Below, one piece after another: positions 7,607 through 17,208 of a DNA stretch of 35,300 nucleotides. Source of the DNA: Deltaproteobacteria bacterium. Lineage in GTDB: Bacteria > Desulfobacterota > Syntrophia > Syntrophales > UBA8958. Each line of letters begins with the position of its first letter. Position 1 is the stretch's first letter. The notes under the pieces were generated by a model. The model was not told the DNA's origin. It made no database searches and worked only from the letters and a program-made list of their open reading frames with translations. Made by a program: the position numbers and the translations under genes. The stretch lies in the NCBI GenBank assembly GCA_026388335.1, contig JAPLJZ010000199.1, positions 1 through 35,300 of the forward strand. Reading direction: 5' to 3'.

Positions 7607-8272
7607 GTGCCTATGAAACTCTACCAGGAGAAAAATCACTATGAGTTGCTGGAGATTCATTCTGACGTAGCTCCGACAGAAATCCGCCAAGCCTACAAAA
7701 TACTCTTTGATCTTTATCAGGATGAGTCCATAGCCACTTATTCTTTTTTTTCCGAAAAGGAAAGAAAGGAGATCCTTTCCAGCCTGGAAAAGGCTTATCT
7801 GACTCTGATCGACCCTGAATCAAGGAAGGCATATGATCGCAATCGGATTGAACTCGGAGGGTTAGAAGGAGAGGAAAGGAAACATTCCAATCACAAGAAG
7901 AATCCGTCTTCTATTTATGATTTCAAAAAAACCCATCTGCAAGGGTTGGTGACGATAAGAAATCCAGAGGAACTAAAACATCGCGCCTCACAAAACCCGG
8001 TGATTCAAAATATCCTGGATCAGGACACCATTACCGGAAGGGATATAAAAAAAATACGGACAGAACTTAAAATCACTCTCGAAGAGATTGCCGAAGCAAC
8101 AAAGGTGAGAATTGAAATGCTCAGGATTATTGAAGAAGACAACCAGGAACTTTTTCTGCCTATGGTTTACATGACTGGATTCTTGAAATCTTATGCGCGA
8201 TACCTTCAGCTTGACGAGAATGCTATTCTAAGTGGTTTCATCAAACATATCAATAAAGGAAAGTGCCCTTAA
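7607..8272 (+). CDS. Degenerate J domain fused to RodZ-type helix-turn-helix
   Basis: 221 residues from GTG 7607, chosen because AAAGGA (7592-7597) is 9 bases upstream; ATG 7613 is the alternative. Residues about 11-77 (YELLEIHSDVAPTEIRQAY, ending in LIDPESRKAYDRNR) follow the J-domain pattern, but the HPD tripeptide that activates DnaK is absent: the position reads LYQDES. Residues about 144-215 (IKKIRTELKITLEEIAEATK and the following helices) are a HTH_25 domain as in RodZ, which binds MreB in rod-shaped bacteria. No transmembrane segment is seen, unlike RodZ. A scaffold role linking the MinD-like ATPase to the envelope SPOR protein is plausible but inferred. Confidence 0.75.
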   Translation: MPMKLYQEKNHYELLEIHSDVAPTEIRQAYKILFDLYQDESIATYSFFSEKERKEILSSLEKAYLTLIDPESRKAYDRNRIELGGLEGEERKHSNHKKNPSSIYDFKKTHLQGLVTIRNPEELKHRASQNPVIQNILDQDTITGRDIKKIRTELKITLEEIAEATKVRIEMLRIIEEDNQELFLPMVYMTGFLKSYARYLQLDENAILSGFIKHINKGKCP

Positions 8273-8282
8273 TAGGTGTTTT

Positions 8283-9041
8283 ATGAAAAATAAAGAGCCC
8301 AAAGATGTTGACCTTGAACAGGAATTGGAAGCCCTTTATCGGAAGGTCGCAAGTGCAGATCTTCCGGGAGATTCATCTTATCCTTTACAACAGTTAAAAA
8401 CAGAAACTGCTGCACCTGAAGAACCGGGGCTGCCTGAGCAGACGAACGATTGTCCCATACCAAGAAAAGAAGGAAGCGCACGTCGATTTCTCCTTATGGC
8501 CATAGGGATGTTTTTTTTCCTTAGCCTTCTCTGTCTGGTCGCCATCTTCTTCTGGCCAACGATCTACAACTATGAATCCTTAAATTTGGGGGAGAAAGTC
8601 TATCCGATCATGATTAACAAACTGACCGGAGAAACACCGTTAAATCCGCCCGTTTCCGAAGCAATTAAAAATCCTGTTTCCGGAAATCTAAATAACCCAT
8701 CAGCCATTATCCCTCCCGAAACGAGTAAAATTAAAGCCCAAGCAGAGGAGTCAACAGCCGCACCTGCACCTTTAAAAACTCGCGACAAAGCGAAATACGT
8801 CATCCAGATCAAGGCCTTCCCCGAAAAGAGGGAAAAAGACGCCTATGCATTTATGGAGGATGTTAAAAAGAGAATGCCCGATATTCAGATGAAAACCACC
8901 CATATCGCGGGACATGGTGTCTGGTATCGGATATGGGTCGGAAATTTCACGAGTATGAAAGAAGCTTCCAATAACATGAAGAAACTTAAGCTGTCCGAGT
9001 CATATCCTGACAGTTTTATCCGGATGCAATCCGAGGAATAA
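8283..9041 (+). CDS. Membrane-anchored SPOR-domain protein
   Basis: 252 residues. ATG 8283 is chosen: AGGTG lies just upstream and the frame's earlier start would overlap the previous gene by 41 bases. Residues 1-67 are acidic and cytoplasmic; a single hydrophobic span occupies about 69-91 (RFLLMAIGMFFFLSLLCLVA and onward). A Pro/Ala-rich linker follows, and the C-terminal 80 residues (KYVIQIKAFPEKREKDAYAF to the end, with WYRIWVGNFTSMKEA) form a SPOR domain. SPOR domains bind denuded septal peptidoglycan, so this protein probably marks the division site or another cell-wall zone. It ends the module begun at 6633. Confidence 0.85.
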   Translation: MKNKEPKDVDLEQELEALYRKVASADLPGDSSYPLQQLKTETAAPEEPGLPEQTNDCPIPRKEGSARRFLLMAIGMFFFLSLLCLVAIFFWPTIYNYESLNLGEKVYPIMINKLTGETPLNPPVSEAIKNPVSGNLNNPSAIIPPETSKIKAQAEESTAAPAPLKTRDKAKYVIQIKAFPEKREKDAYAFMEDVKKRMPDIQMKTTHIAGHGVWYRIWVGNFTSMKEASNNMKKLKLSESYPDSFIRMQSEE

Positions 9042-9194
9042 ACCCTTTCAACTCTGGCAGAGTACCATTCAACAGGCCTGTATCGCCTTGTCTCATCGGC
9101 GGTCATCTCCGTTTAATGTCAATTCCTTTTGTATTCACCGTGAAATATGATATAGGCGGCTTTAAATGATAGCACGATGTTTTGATCGTCGTAT

Positions 9195-9668
9195 GTGAGG
9201 CCCATGATTTCAGATAAGGAAAATCAGATTGCCCGGCGTCTGCAGAAGGATATTTTCATCGTAAGCCGTCCGTTTCAGGACATTGCCAATGTCACAGGTA
9301 CAACTGAAGAGGATGTCCTGCAGATTACCCGTAATTTCATGAGTCTTGGGTGGATTCGGAAATTCAGCGCCATCGTCCGGCACCAGAAGATAGGTTTCAC
9401 CAGAAATGCCATGGTCGTATGGACGGTCCCGGAAGAGCGAATGGATGAAGTCGGGAAGGCTATGGCATCGCTACGAGAAATTACCCATTGCTATGAAAGG
9501 GCGCCTCTTTTTCTGGAAAAGTTTAATTTATTCTGCATGGTCCATTTAAAGGACACTGATCCGGAGTCATTCATCCATGGTATCGCGGTAAGACTGGGCA
9601 TCCCGGACTATCAGATCCTGTTGAGCGAGGAGGAACTGAAAAAGAGCTCTATGGAGTACTTCACATGA
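9195..9668 (+). CDS. Siroheme decarboxylase-type Lrp/AsnC-like protein (AhbA/AhbB family)
   Basis: 157 residues from GTG 9195; ATG 9204 is an equally good start. The N-terminal winged helix (ISDKENQIARRLQKDIFIVS) resembles Lrp/AsnC. The central RHQKIGFTRNAMVVWTVPEE and THCYERAP-x6-FNLFCMVH stretches are typical of AhbA/AhbB/NirDLGH decarboxylases, not of amino-acid-sensing Lrp. These enzymes remove acetate carboxyls from siroheme in the alternative heme or heme d1 pathways. The stop overlaps hemL by 4 bases, supporting a tetrapyrrole role. The usual aromatic W-P-Y segment after HCYxR is replaced by LFLEK. The partner subunit is not in this window. A transcription regulator is the less likely alternative. 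Confidence 0.8.
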   Translation: MRPMISDKENQIARRLQKDIFIVSRPFQDIANVTGTTEEDVLQITRNFMSLGWIRKFSAIVRHQKIGFTRNAMVVWTVPEERMDEVGKAMASLREITHCYERAPLFLEKFNLFCMVHLKDTDPESFIHGIAVRLGIPDYQILLSEEELKKSSMEYFT

Positions 9669-10948
9669 ACGAAATGTCGACGCAGCTGTTCGAGCAGGCA
9701 AAAAAAATTATCCCCGGTGGTGTAAACAGTCCCGTCCGCGCCTTCAAGGCGGTGGGAGGCCTGCCCGTATTCATGCGTGAAGCCCACGGTGCGCGGATCA
9801 CCGATGTCGACGGCCGGGAATATGTGGACTATGTCATGTCCTGGGGCCCCTTGATTCTGGGCCATGCCCATCCGGCGGTTGTCGAGGCCATTAAAGACCA
9901 AGCCGGGAAAGGAACAAGCTATGGCGCCCCGACGCCCTTGGAAGTTGGTCTTGCCGAACTGATCATCGAGGCCTTTCCTGCCATGGAGATGGTGCGCATG
10001 ATGAGCTCGGGAACGGAAGCGGTAATGACGGCCATCCGCCTCGCCCGGGCCTTTACAGGCCGGGAGAAAATCGTCAAATTTGAAGGTTGTTATCACGGAC
10101 ATGCCGATTCCCTGCTTGTCAAAGCGGGATCCGGCGTCGCCACCCTGGGGATTCCCGGCAGCCCGGGTGTCCCGAAACACCTTGCAGAACTGACACTCAC
10201 CGTCCCCTTCAATGATCAGGCATCCATTGCAAATGTTTTCGAGGTACACGGGCAGGAAATCGCCGGGGTCATTGTGGAACCGGTGGCCGGCAATATGGGC
10301 GTCGTAACGCCCAACCCTGGATTTCTTAAGAAGTTGCGGGAACTTACAAAGGCACATGACAGTCTCTTGGTTTTCGACGAGGTCATTACCGGGTTCCGTT
10401 TAACTTGGGGGGGCTACCAGGGAATCGCCGGTATCGACCCGGATCTGACTTGTCTGGGAAAGATAATCGGCGGCGGTCTACCCGTAGGCGCGGTCGGAGG
10501 CAAGCGGATCATCATGGAACAGTTGGCCCCTCTCGGTCCTGTTTATCAGGCGGGAACCCTATCAGGAAACCCGCTGGCCATGACCGCCGGGCTCACCACC
10601 CTGGCGCTCTTGCAGCACAGCACGGATTGCTACGAAGCCATGGATCGCCTTGCCTTCAGTCTCTGCGAAGAGATGAAACCTTTATTCAGCCGAAAGGGAA
10701 TTCCCGTAACTATCAATCGCATGGGTTCCATGTTTACCGTATTTTTTACCTCTGAACCTGTCAGCGACTTTGCCTCGGCAAGCCGTGCGGATAAAGAGAT
10801 GTTTGCCCGCTTTTTCCGGGGGATGCTGAAGAACGGCATCAGTCTGCCGCCGTCCCAGTTTGAGGCATGGTTCCTTTCTCTGGCCCATAACCATGAGGAC
10901 ATGGACGAGACCCTGGCAGCCTGCGCCTCAACCCTCAAAAACCTGTAA
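9665..10948 (+). CDS. hemL: Glutamate-1-semialdehyde 2,1-aminomutase
   Basis: 427 residues, the family's normal length. It starts with the family hallmark IPGGVNSPVRAFKAVGG (about 16-32). A PLP-binding SSGTEA (114-119), VFDEVITGFR (236-245) and the Schiff-base lysine Lys266 in CLGKIIGGGLPVGAVGG are all present. HemL converts glutamate-1-semialdehyde to 5-aminolevulinate, the entry to all tetrapyrroles by the C5 route. The start codon ATG overlaps the previous stop (ATGA), so the gene is translationally coupled to the siroheme decarboxylase-like gene. Identity is firm. Confidence 0.97.
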   Translation: MNEMSTQLFEQAKKIIPGGVNSPVRAFKAVGGLPVFMREAHGARITDVDGREYVDYVMSWGPLILGHAHPAVVEAIKDQAGKGTSYGAPTPLEVGLAELIIEAFPAMEMVRMMSSGTEAVMTAIRLARAFTGREKIVKFEGCYHGHADSLLVKAGSGVATLGIPGSPGVPKHLAELTLTVPFNDQASIANVFEVHGQEIAGVIVEPVAGNMGVVTPNPGFLKKLRELTKAHDSLLVFDEVITGFRLTWGGYQGIAGIDPDLTCLGKIIGGGLPVGAVGGKRIIMEQLAPLGPVYQAGTLSGNPLAMTAGLTTLALLQHSTDCYEAMDRLAFSLCEEMKPLFSRKGIPVTINRMGSMFTVFFTSEPVSDFASASRADKEMFARFFRGMLKNGISLPPSQFEAWFLSLAHNHEDMDETLAACASTLKNL

Positions 10949-10962
10949 GGAACAGATTTATC

Positions 10963-12297
10963 ATGATCATAAGACCGAAACTTGAAAATTTTGTCGCCCA
11001 TTCCGAGAAAATCGCCGTAGTCGGGTTAGGCTATGTCGGCCTGCCCCTTGCGGTTCATCTTTCCCATCATTTTTCTGTCATCGGTTTCGATGTCAAAGAT
11101 TCCCGGATCAGAGAACTGCGGCAAGGATTCGACCAGACGCTTGAAATCACCCTTGAACAGCTCAAGGCCGCAGCGCTGACATTCACGAGCGACCCCCGCA
11201 GGCTTGCCGAATGCCGGCTGATTATCGTGGCTGTTCCTACCCCGATCGACGGTTCCCGAATTCCCGATCTCAGCGCCATTCGCGGCGCCTCAACCCTGGC
11301 GGGAAGACATCTGAACCCCGGTTCCTGCGTGGTCTATGAATCAACCGTTTATCCAGGCGTTACGGAAGAGATATGCGTTCCCATCCTGGCATCGGAATCG
11401 GGATTAAATTTTGGACAGGATTTTTTCGTGGGCTATTCACCGGAGCGGATCAACCCCGGCGACAAGGTCCATACCCTGGAGAGCATCGTTAAAATCGTCT
11501 CCGGCTCCGACCAGGACACAGTGGAGCTTCTCAAGGGAATCTATGGAAAGATCGTCAAGGCGGGCATTTATGAAGCCTCCTCCATTAAAGTGGCGGAGGC
11601 GGCCAAGGTCATTGAAAATACACAGCGGGACATAAACATTGCCCTCATGAACGAGCTGTCCATCATTTTTCAGCGCATGGGAATAGACTCCCTCGAAGTC
11701 CTGGAAGCGTCAGGAACGAAATGGAATTTTCTCCCCTTCCGCCCGGGACTGGTCGGAGGTCATTGCATCGGCGTCGATCCTTACTATCTTACCTACAAGG
11801 CCGAAAGCCTGGGTTACCACCCGGAAATGATCCTGGCCGGACGCCGGATCAACGATGGCATGGGAAAATACATCGCCGAACGGACGGTCAAGATGCTCAT
11901 CGCTGCCGACAAGCCGGTCCGTAAGGCCCGCGTCGCCGTCCTTGGCCTGACCTTCAAAGAAAACATCCCCGATATCCGTAATACCCGGGTGGTTGATATC
12001 ATTACGGAACTGGTGGGATACGGCATTGAAGTCCTCGTCCACGATCCCCTTGCTATCCCGGAAGAGGTCCACGAACATTACCACCTCAACCTGACACCCC
12101 TGAGAAATATTACAGACATGGACGCCATTATCGTTGCCGTGGCCCATGACGAATACCTCAAGCTGGGCGTCGAGAAAATCGCTACGCTGTGTAAGACGAT
12201 GCCGCCTCTGGTGATCGACATTAAGGGTCTCTTCAAAAGCCGGGACATGAGGGGCCGTGACATGGAAAAGCAGAATATACAATACTGGAGCTTGTAA
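10963..12297 (+). CDS. Nucleotide-sugar (UDP-HexNAc/UDP-Glc) 6-dehydrogenase, TviB/WbpO type
   Basis: 444 residues. The NAD-binding motif VVGLGYVGLPLA is at about 19-30, and the catalytic cysteine is Cys268 in GLVGGHCIGVDPYYL. AKVIENTQRDINIALMNEL is the linker-helix signature of the UDP-glucose/GDP-mannose dehydrogenase superfamily. The KWNFLPFRPGLVGGHC stretch and overall length match TviB/WbpO/VipA enzymes, which oxidise UDP-GlcNAc or UDP-GalNAc to the uronic acid, better than UDP-glucose dehydrogenase. It opens a four-gene sugar-nucleotide set that starts 14 bases after hemL. The product would feed a capsule, O-antigen or exopolysaccharide. Exact sugar is not certain. Confidence 0.9.
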   Translation: MIIRPKLENFVAHSEKIAVVGLGYVGLPLAVHLSHHFSVIGFDVKDSRIRELRQGFDQTLEITLEQLKAAALTFTSDPRRLAECRLIIVAVPTPIDGSRIPDLSAIRGASTLAGRHLNPGSCVVYESTVYPGVTEEICVPILASESGLNFGQDFFVGYSPERINPGDKVHTLESIVKIVSGSDQDTVELLKGIYGKIVKAGIYEASSIKVAEAAKVIENTQRDINIALMNELSIIFQRMGIDSLEVLEASGTKWNFLPFRPGLVGGHCIGVDPYYLTYKAESLGYHPEMILAGRRINDGMGKYIAERTVKMLIAADKPVRKARVAVLGLTFKENIPDIRNTRVVDIITELVGYGIEVLVHDPLAIPEEVHEHYHLNLTPLRNITDMDAIIVAVAHDEYLKLGVEKIATLCKTMPPLVIDIKGLFKSRDMRGRDMEKQNIQYWSL

Positions 12298-12300
12298 GAT

Positions 12301-13311
12301 ATGGCCGAAATCCTCATCACCGGCGCCGCCGGATTCATCGGTTTCCATCTGTCACGCCGACTGCTGGCGGCGGGCAGAGCCATTGTCGGCATTGACAACC
12401 TCAATCCCTACTACGATGTCCGCCTGAAAGAGGACCGTTTGCGGAGGCTCCAAGAGAATGACGCTTTCCGGTTCATCCGCCTCGATATCGCCGACAGAGA
12501 GGCTCTTTCATCCTTGTTCGCCCGGGAAAAACCACGTCTGGTGGTGCACCTGGCCGCCCAGGCCGGCGTCCGCTATTCCCTTACCAATCCCCACGCCTAT
12601 CTGGACAGCAACCTGTCAGGATTCCTCAACATCCTGGAAGGTTGCCGGGCTATTAAGGCAGGTCATCTTGTTTTCGCTTCTTCGAGTTCCGTATACGGGG
12701 CAAACAAAACCATGCCCTTTTCCGTTCATGACAATGTCGATCATCCCGTCAGCCTCTACGCGGCGACTAAGAAGGCCAATGAACTGATGGCCCACGCCTA
12801 TGCGGCCCTTTATAATATACCTTGCACGGGACTGCGCTTTTTCACCGTTTACGGACCATGGGGGCGGCCGGACATGGCGCTGTTTCTTTTCACCCGGGCC
12901 ATCCTTGCCGGCAAACCCATAGACGTATATAACGAGGGCCGGATGCAAAGGGATTTTACCTATATCGACGATATTGTTGAAGGCATCGCTCGCGTTATGG
13001 ACAGGACACCCGCCCCTGATCCTGCCTGGAAGGGAACTCATCCCGATCCCGCGACGAGTTTTGCCCCTTATAAGATCTACAATATCGGGAACAACCACCC
13101 CGTCGCCCTGCTTGACTTCATCGCAACCCTGGAGAAAAAACTGGGGAGAAAGGCAACTCTGAATCTTCTTCCCATGCAGCCCGGCGACGTTCCGGCGACC
13201 TACGCCGATGTTGACAACCTGATGGCCGACGTGGGATTCAAGCCCGCTACGTCGATCGAAGAAGGGATACGACGGTTTGTTGATTGGTACAGGGACTACT
13301 ACCAATTGTAA
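12301..13311 (+). CDS. UDP-glucuronate 4-epimerase-like SDR enzyme
   Basis: 336 residues of the extended short-chain dehydrogenase family. The Rossmann motif GAAGFIG is at 8-14, and the catalytic Tyr153/Lys157 pair lies in YAATKK with the serine motif ASSSSVYG before it. AAQAGVRYSLTNPHAYLDSN and RFFTVYGPWGRPDMALFLFT are close to CapI/LspL UDP-glucuronate 4-epimerases, which make UDP-galacturonate. It follows the dehydrogenase by 3 bases, which supports a two-step route to a uronic-acid donor. If the dehydrogenase makes UDP-HexNAcA, this epimerase may act on that product (as WbpP/TviC do on HexNAc). Confidence 0.88.
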   Translation: MAEILITGAAGFIGFHLSRRLLAAGRAIVGIDNLNPYYDVRLKEDRLRRLQENDAFRFIRLDIADREALSSLFAREKPRLVVHLAAQAGVRYSLTNPHAYLDSNLSGFLNILEGCRAIKAGHLVFASSSSVYGANKTMPFSVHDNVDHPVSLYAATKKANELMAHAYAALYNIPCTGLRFFTVYGPWGRPDMALFLFTRAILAGKPIDVYNEGRMQRDFTYIDDIVEGIARVMDRTPAPDPAWKGTHPDPATSFAPYKIYNIGNNHPVALLDFIATLEKKLGRKATLNLLPMQPGDVPATYADVDNLMADVGFKPATSIEEGIRRFVDWYRDYYQL

Positions 13312-13373
13312 TGACACCTTATTGTAAAAAGATGGTGTGACCATAACAACATAACAGGAGGCTAAGCCCTTAC

Positions 13374-14402
13374 ATGAAAAAGGCATTTATTACCGGCATT
13401 ACCGGACAGGACGGATCATATTTAGCCGAGTTTCTCCTTGGCAAAGGTTACGAGATCCACGGTCTGATCCGTCGGGCCAGCACTTTCAATACTGACCGCA
13501 TTGATCATCTCTACAAGGACTTTCACGATCCGGAAGCCCGTGTCTATCTCCATTACGGGGATCTGGCCGTTTCGGGGCAATTGACGGACCTCATCAACGG
13601 CATCAAGCCCGATGAAATATACCACCTCGGCGCCCAGAGTCATGTCCGGGTTAGTTTTGACATGCCCGAATATACAGGCGACGTTACCGGCCTGGGTACC
13701 CTCAGGCTTCTGGAGGCAATCCGCAAGTCGGCGAGCAAGGCCCGCTTTTATCAGGCATCGTCGAGTGAGATGTTCGGAGCCGCCCCGCCGCCTCAGAGAG
13801 AGGCGACCCTTTTTCAGCCCCAGAGCCCTTACGCTGTAGCCAAGGTCTATGCCTATTACATCGCAAAGAACTACCGCGAGGCATACGGGATCTTTGCCAC
13901 CAACGGCATCCTCTTCAATCACGAATCCCCCCGACGGGGAGAAACCTTTGTCACCCGAAAGATCACCCGGGCGGCGGCCCGGATCAAGCTCGGTCTTCAG
14001 GACAAGCTCTTTCTGGGAAACCTGGAAGCCAAGCGGGACTGGGGCTTTGCGGGGGACTACGTGGAGGCCATGTGGATGATGCTTCAGCAGGACAAACCCG
14101 ACGATTATGTCATTGCTACGGGAGAGACCCACTCGGTCCGGGAATTTGCCCGACAGGTCTTCCGGAAACTGGATCTGGACTATGAGAAATACGTAATTAT
14201 CGACAAGCGTTATTTCCGCCCCACCGAGGTGGATGTCCTGCTGGGGGATCCCACAAAGGCGAGAAAACAGCTTGGCTGGCAACCCCGGATCGGTTTTGAA
14301 GCGCTTATCGACATGATGGTCGCCGCCGACATGGAGAGCGCCGAGAAGGAAAAAACCCTGTACAACGCTGGCTATGTCACGGGAAACCATCACATGCTAT
14401 GA
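13374..14402 (+). CDS. gmd: GDP-mannose 4,6-dehydratase
   Basis: 342 residues. The opening [20 protein letters not shown] is diagnostic, as are [19 protein letters not shown], the SSSEMFG catalytic segment (129-135) and the Tyr153/Lys157 pair in YAVAK. It turns GDP-mannose into GDP-4-keto-6-deoxymannose. AACAGGAGG (13352-13360) is a strong ribosome site 13 bases before the ATG. GDP-fucose synthase follows 7 bases after its stop, so the pair makes GDP-L-fucose. The C-terminus is normal length. Identity is firm. Confidence 0.96.
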   Translation: MKKAFITGITGQDGSYLAEFLLGKGYEIHGLIRRASTFNTDRIDHLYKDFHDPEARVYLHYGDLAVSGQLTDLINGIKPDEIYHLGAQSHVRVSFDMPEYTGDVTGLGTLRLLEAIRKSASKARFYQASSSEMFGAAPPPQREATLFQPQSPYAVAKVYAYYIAKNYREAYGIFATNGILFNHESPRRGETFVTRKITRAAARIKLGLQDKLFLGNLEAKRDWGFAGDYVEAMWMMLQQDKPDDYVIATGETHSVREFARQVFRKLDLDYEKYVIIDKRYFRPTEVDVLLGDPTKARKQLGWQPRIGFEALIDMMVAADMESAEKEKTLYNAGYVTGNHHML

Positions 14403-14409
14403 GGCAACC

Positions 14410-15348
<939 letters not shown>

Positions 15349-15460
15349 GAGCGATCGCTCCATTATTAATAAATGCCCGGACGTTACGAAAAGATAATGA
15401 AGAGTCCCTGCCATTTTGTGTTGACTTCACTTCTCGTCCGTGATAGAAGGCGCTGCGCCG

Positions 15461-15745
15461 ATGGATAAGGAAGATAGGAAAGCATACGTTCAGATGGCTT
15501 ATGCCAGCAGTATTGGCTTTGCCTTTGTTATTTTGATCTTTGGGGGGCTCTTTGTCGGCAGTTGGCTGGACAAGAAGATGGGCACGTCATTCTTCTTTAC
15601 AGTCCTGTTTTTCATCATGGGCGTTTTTGGGGGCTTTAGAAATTTGTATGTCCTGATCAGCAGATCCATTCAGGACGATAAAACGATTATCAAGAGTGTA
15701 AAAAGTGAACCACACCGGAAAAGACCCGCTCCAGCAAAGGCTTGA
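15461..15745 (+). CDS. AtpZ/AtpI-like F0F1-ATPase accessory membrane protein
   Basis: 94 residues from ATG 15461, preferred because GAAGG lies 11 bases upstream; GTG 15440 would add seven residues. Two hydrophobic spans (about 15-35 and 41-63) are separated by a short LDKKMG turn with a GLFVGSWLD motif, as in the AtpZ/F0F1 putative subunit family. Such proteins help Mg2+ uptake or c-ring assembly. The basic tail overlaps the next gene by 41 bases in another frame. Its place before atpI and atpB supports the call. Confidence 0.85.
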   Translation: MDKEDRKAYVQMAYASSIGFAFVILIFGGLFVGSWLDKKMGTSFFFTVLFFIMGVFGGFRNLYVLISRSIQDDKTIIKSVKSEPHRKRPAPAKA

Positions 15746-16097
15746 AATCGTTAACTGGGTCATGCTTGGCGTCTTTGTCCTTGTCAGCGCGCTTCTGTTT
15801 TCTCCAAGATTCACCCTTGGCGTTCTGCTTGGCGGCCTGATCAGCATCGTCAATTATCACTGGCTCTATCGGGATGTCAAAAATGTCTTTCAGCACCTCA
15901 ATGATCGTGCAAAGTCACGGATCATGTTCAAATACTACATTCGCTTCGGCGTCACGGCGATTGTCCTGTTCTTTATCGTTTCCAGTCAGATCGTGGATGT
16001 GATCGGTCTTTTGATCGGCCTCTCCACGGTTATTATCAATATTGTTTTGACTGCCATTGTGGCATTAAAAAAAACTTGCGTTGAGGAGGTCAATTAG
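15705..16097 (+). CDS. atpI: ATP synthase subunit I
   Basis: 130 residues from GTG 15705, inside the end of the preceding gene. Four hydrophobic stretches (about 15-32, 34-50, 77-95 and 98-121) give the four-helix layout of AtpI, a c-ring assembly chaperone that is not part of the final enzyme. The GVLLGGLISIVNYHWLY segment is typical. It ends 3 bases before atpB. Because its presumed client atpE lies elsewhere in this window on the other strand, expression of chaperone and client is not linked by a shared operon. Confidence 0.85.
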   Translation: MNHTGKDPLQQRLEIVNWVMLGVFVLVSALLFSPRFTLGVLLGGLISIVNYHWLYRDVKNVFQHLNDRAKSRIMFKYYIRFGVTAIVLFFIVSSQIVDVIGLLIGLSTVIINIVLTAIVALKKTCVEEVN

Positions 16098-16100
16098 AAG

Positions 16101-16760
16101 ATGCACACTCTGTCTTTCCTGCAATTAATCTTTCCCGGTATTCCCACTTACATTAGCGCTACGTGGTTTGTAATGGCCCTGCTCGCCCTCTTTTCGTTCC
16201 TGGCAACACGCCGGCTGCAACTGACACCGGGGGGGTTTCAGAACACTATGGAAGTTTTTGTCAGCGCCATCCAGAAACTGCTGATCGATACCATGGGGAC
16301 TCATGGGATGCGTTTCTTCCCCCTGATCGCTACGCTGGGTTTTTTTATTCTGGTTTCGAACCTGATCGGGTTGATTCCGGGGCTGGACTCTCCCACCGCC
16401 AATCTGAACACAACCGTCGCCATGGCCCTCGTCGTCTTCGTCCTGACCCACATCGTGGGCGTTCAGATTCAAGGACTCAAGTATTTCAAGCAGTTCCTGG
16501 GACCCATTTGGTGGTTGACGCCCCTGATGCTGCCCATTGAAATCGTAAGCCATATCTCCCGTCCCGTGTCACTGTCCATGCGTCTCTTCGGAAACATCGA
16601 GGGTGGCCATATCGTGCTCTTCGTTCTGTTCATTCTCGTTCCGCTCTTGGTGCCGCTGCCCATCCTCGTCCTCAAACTCCTGATCTCTTTCATCCAGACC
16701 CTCGTTTTCATGCTCCTGTCCATGATGTACATTGCCGGGGCGATGGAAGAACACCACTAA
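16101..16760 (+). CDS. atpB: ATP synthase F0 subunit a
   Basis: 219 residues, short but usual for this lineage. It has about five membrane spans, and the essential Arg161 in [14 protein letters not shown] faces the c-ring and releases the coupling ion. SNLIGLIPG (about 86-94) is the other family landmark. GAGGAGG (16083-16089) lies 11 bases before the ATG. The operon stops here with a terminator: the c, b, delta and F1 subunit genes do not follow. Identity is certain. Confidence 0.96.
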   Translation: MHTLSFLQLIFPGIPTYISATWFVMALLALFSFLATRRLQLTPGGFQNTMEVFVSAIQKLLIDTMGTHGMRFFPLIATLGFFILVSNLIGLIPGLDSPTANLNTTVAMALVVFVLTHIVGVQIQGLKYFKQFLGPIWWLTPLMLPIEIVSHISRPVSLSMRLFGNIEGGHIVLFVLFILVPLLVPLPILVLKLLISFIQTLVFMLLSMMYIAGAMEEHH

Positions 16761-16789
16761 TCAGAAGAACACAAATCCGTTTAAAGCAG

Positions 16790-16819
16790 AAGAGGGGTTC
16801 CTGGAAAGGAGCCCCTCTT
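16790..16819 (+). terminator. Rho-independent terminator after atpB
   Basis: Twelve-base arms (16790-16801 and 16808-16819, core AGAGGGG/CCCCTCT, with one G-T pair) enclose a 6-base loop, followed by TATTTTACT. It sits 29 bases after the atpB stop and closes the atpZ-atpI-atpB transcript. Confidence 0.75.
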
Positions 16820-16912
16820 ATTTTACTCATTCAGCATCTATTGCTGCTGCTAATCTATACCATCCGTTGGTTATTCCCGCTTGATTGCAAGGACCCATAA
16901 TGAGGGCATTCT

Positions 16913-17161
16913 TTACTTTTTGACCTCCTCATCGTAGGTATCCCGAGAGATCTCTTTTATCTCCGAGTTCTGAATGGTAACTATTGCTCCGGTTTTGGCG
17001 TCTTTAAATGCCAGCCCGCCTGTTGTTTTGTTTTTTTCATAATCCTTTGAATAATAAACATTTTTCGATGTTGGATCTGTAATTTTGTAATAGGAACCAC
17101 AACCTGATATTGCCAGCAACATCAGGCCTGAAACAACTAAAGAAACCAATCTGATCATCAT
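16913..17161 (-). CDS. Small lipoprotein
   Basis: 82 residues with GAAAGGAGCG as ribosome site. The N-terminus is a lipoprotein signal (hydrophobic run, then LAISGC with the lipidated Cys21). The mature part of about 60 residues is polar and carries the stretch TSKNVYYSKDYEKNKTTGGL followed by KDAKTGAIVTIQNSEIKEI, similar to small lipoproteins that contain one SH3-like strand set. I do not recognise a precise family. It follows the barrel gene on the same strand by 47 bases and is probably co-transcribed, so it may be an envelope partner of that protein. Confidence 0.75.
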   Translation of the reverse strand: MMIRLVSLVVSGLMLLAISGCGSYYKITDPTSKNVYYSKDYEKNKTTGGLAFKDAKTGAIVTIQNSEIKEISRDTYDEEVKK

Positions 17162-17208
17162 AATAACGCTCCTTTCTAAATACCTTATTATTCCCTTTTA
17201 TTATGAGT

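Noticed and set aside
9611-10357. 248-residue minus-strand frame opposite hemL
   Set aside because: hemL is unambiguous on the plus strand; the antisense is a shadow.
13312-13341. Weak hairpin (ACACC/GGTGT) between the epimerase gene and gmd
   Set aside because: Only five pairs with a large loop and no U-tract; not a credible terminator.
13422-14393. 323-residue minus-strand frame opposite gmd
   Set aside because: Shadow of gmd; no ribosome site or family features.
15349-15360. 12-base palindrome GAGCGATCGCTC right after the fcl stop
   Set aside because: Short, without loop or U-tract, and seen once; most likely chance.
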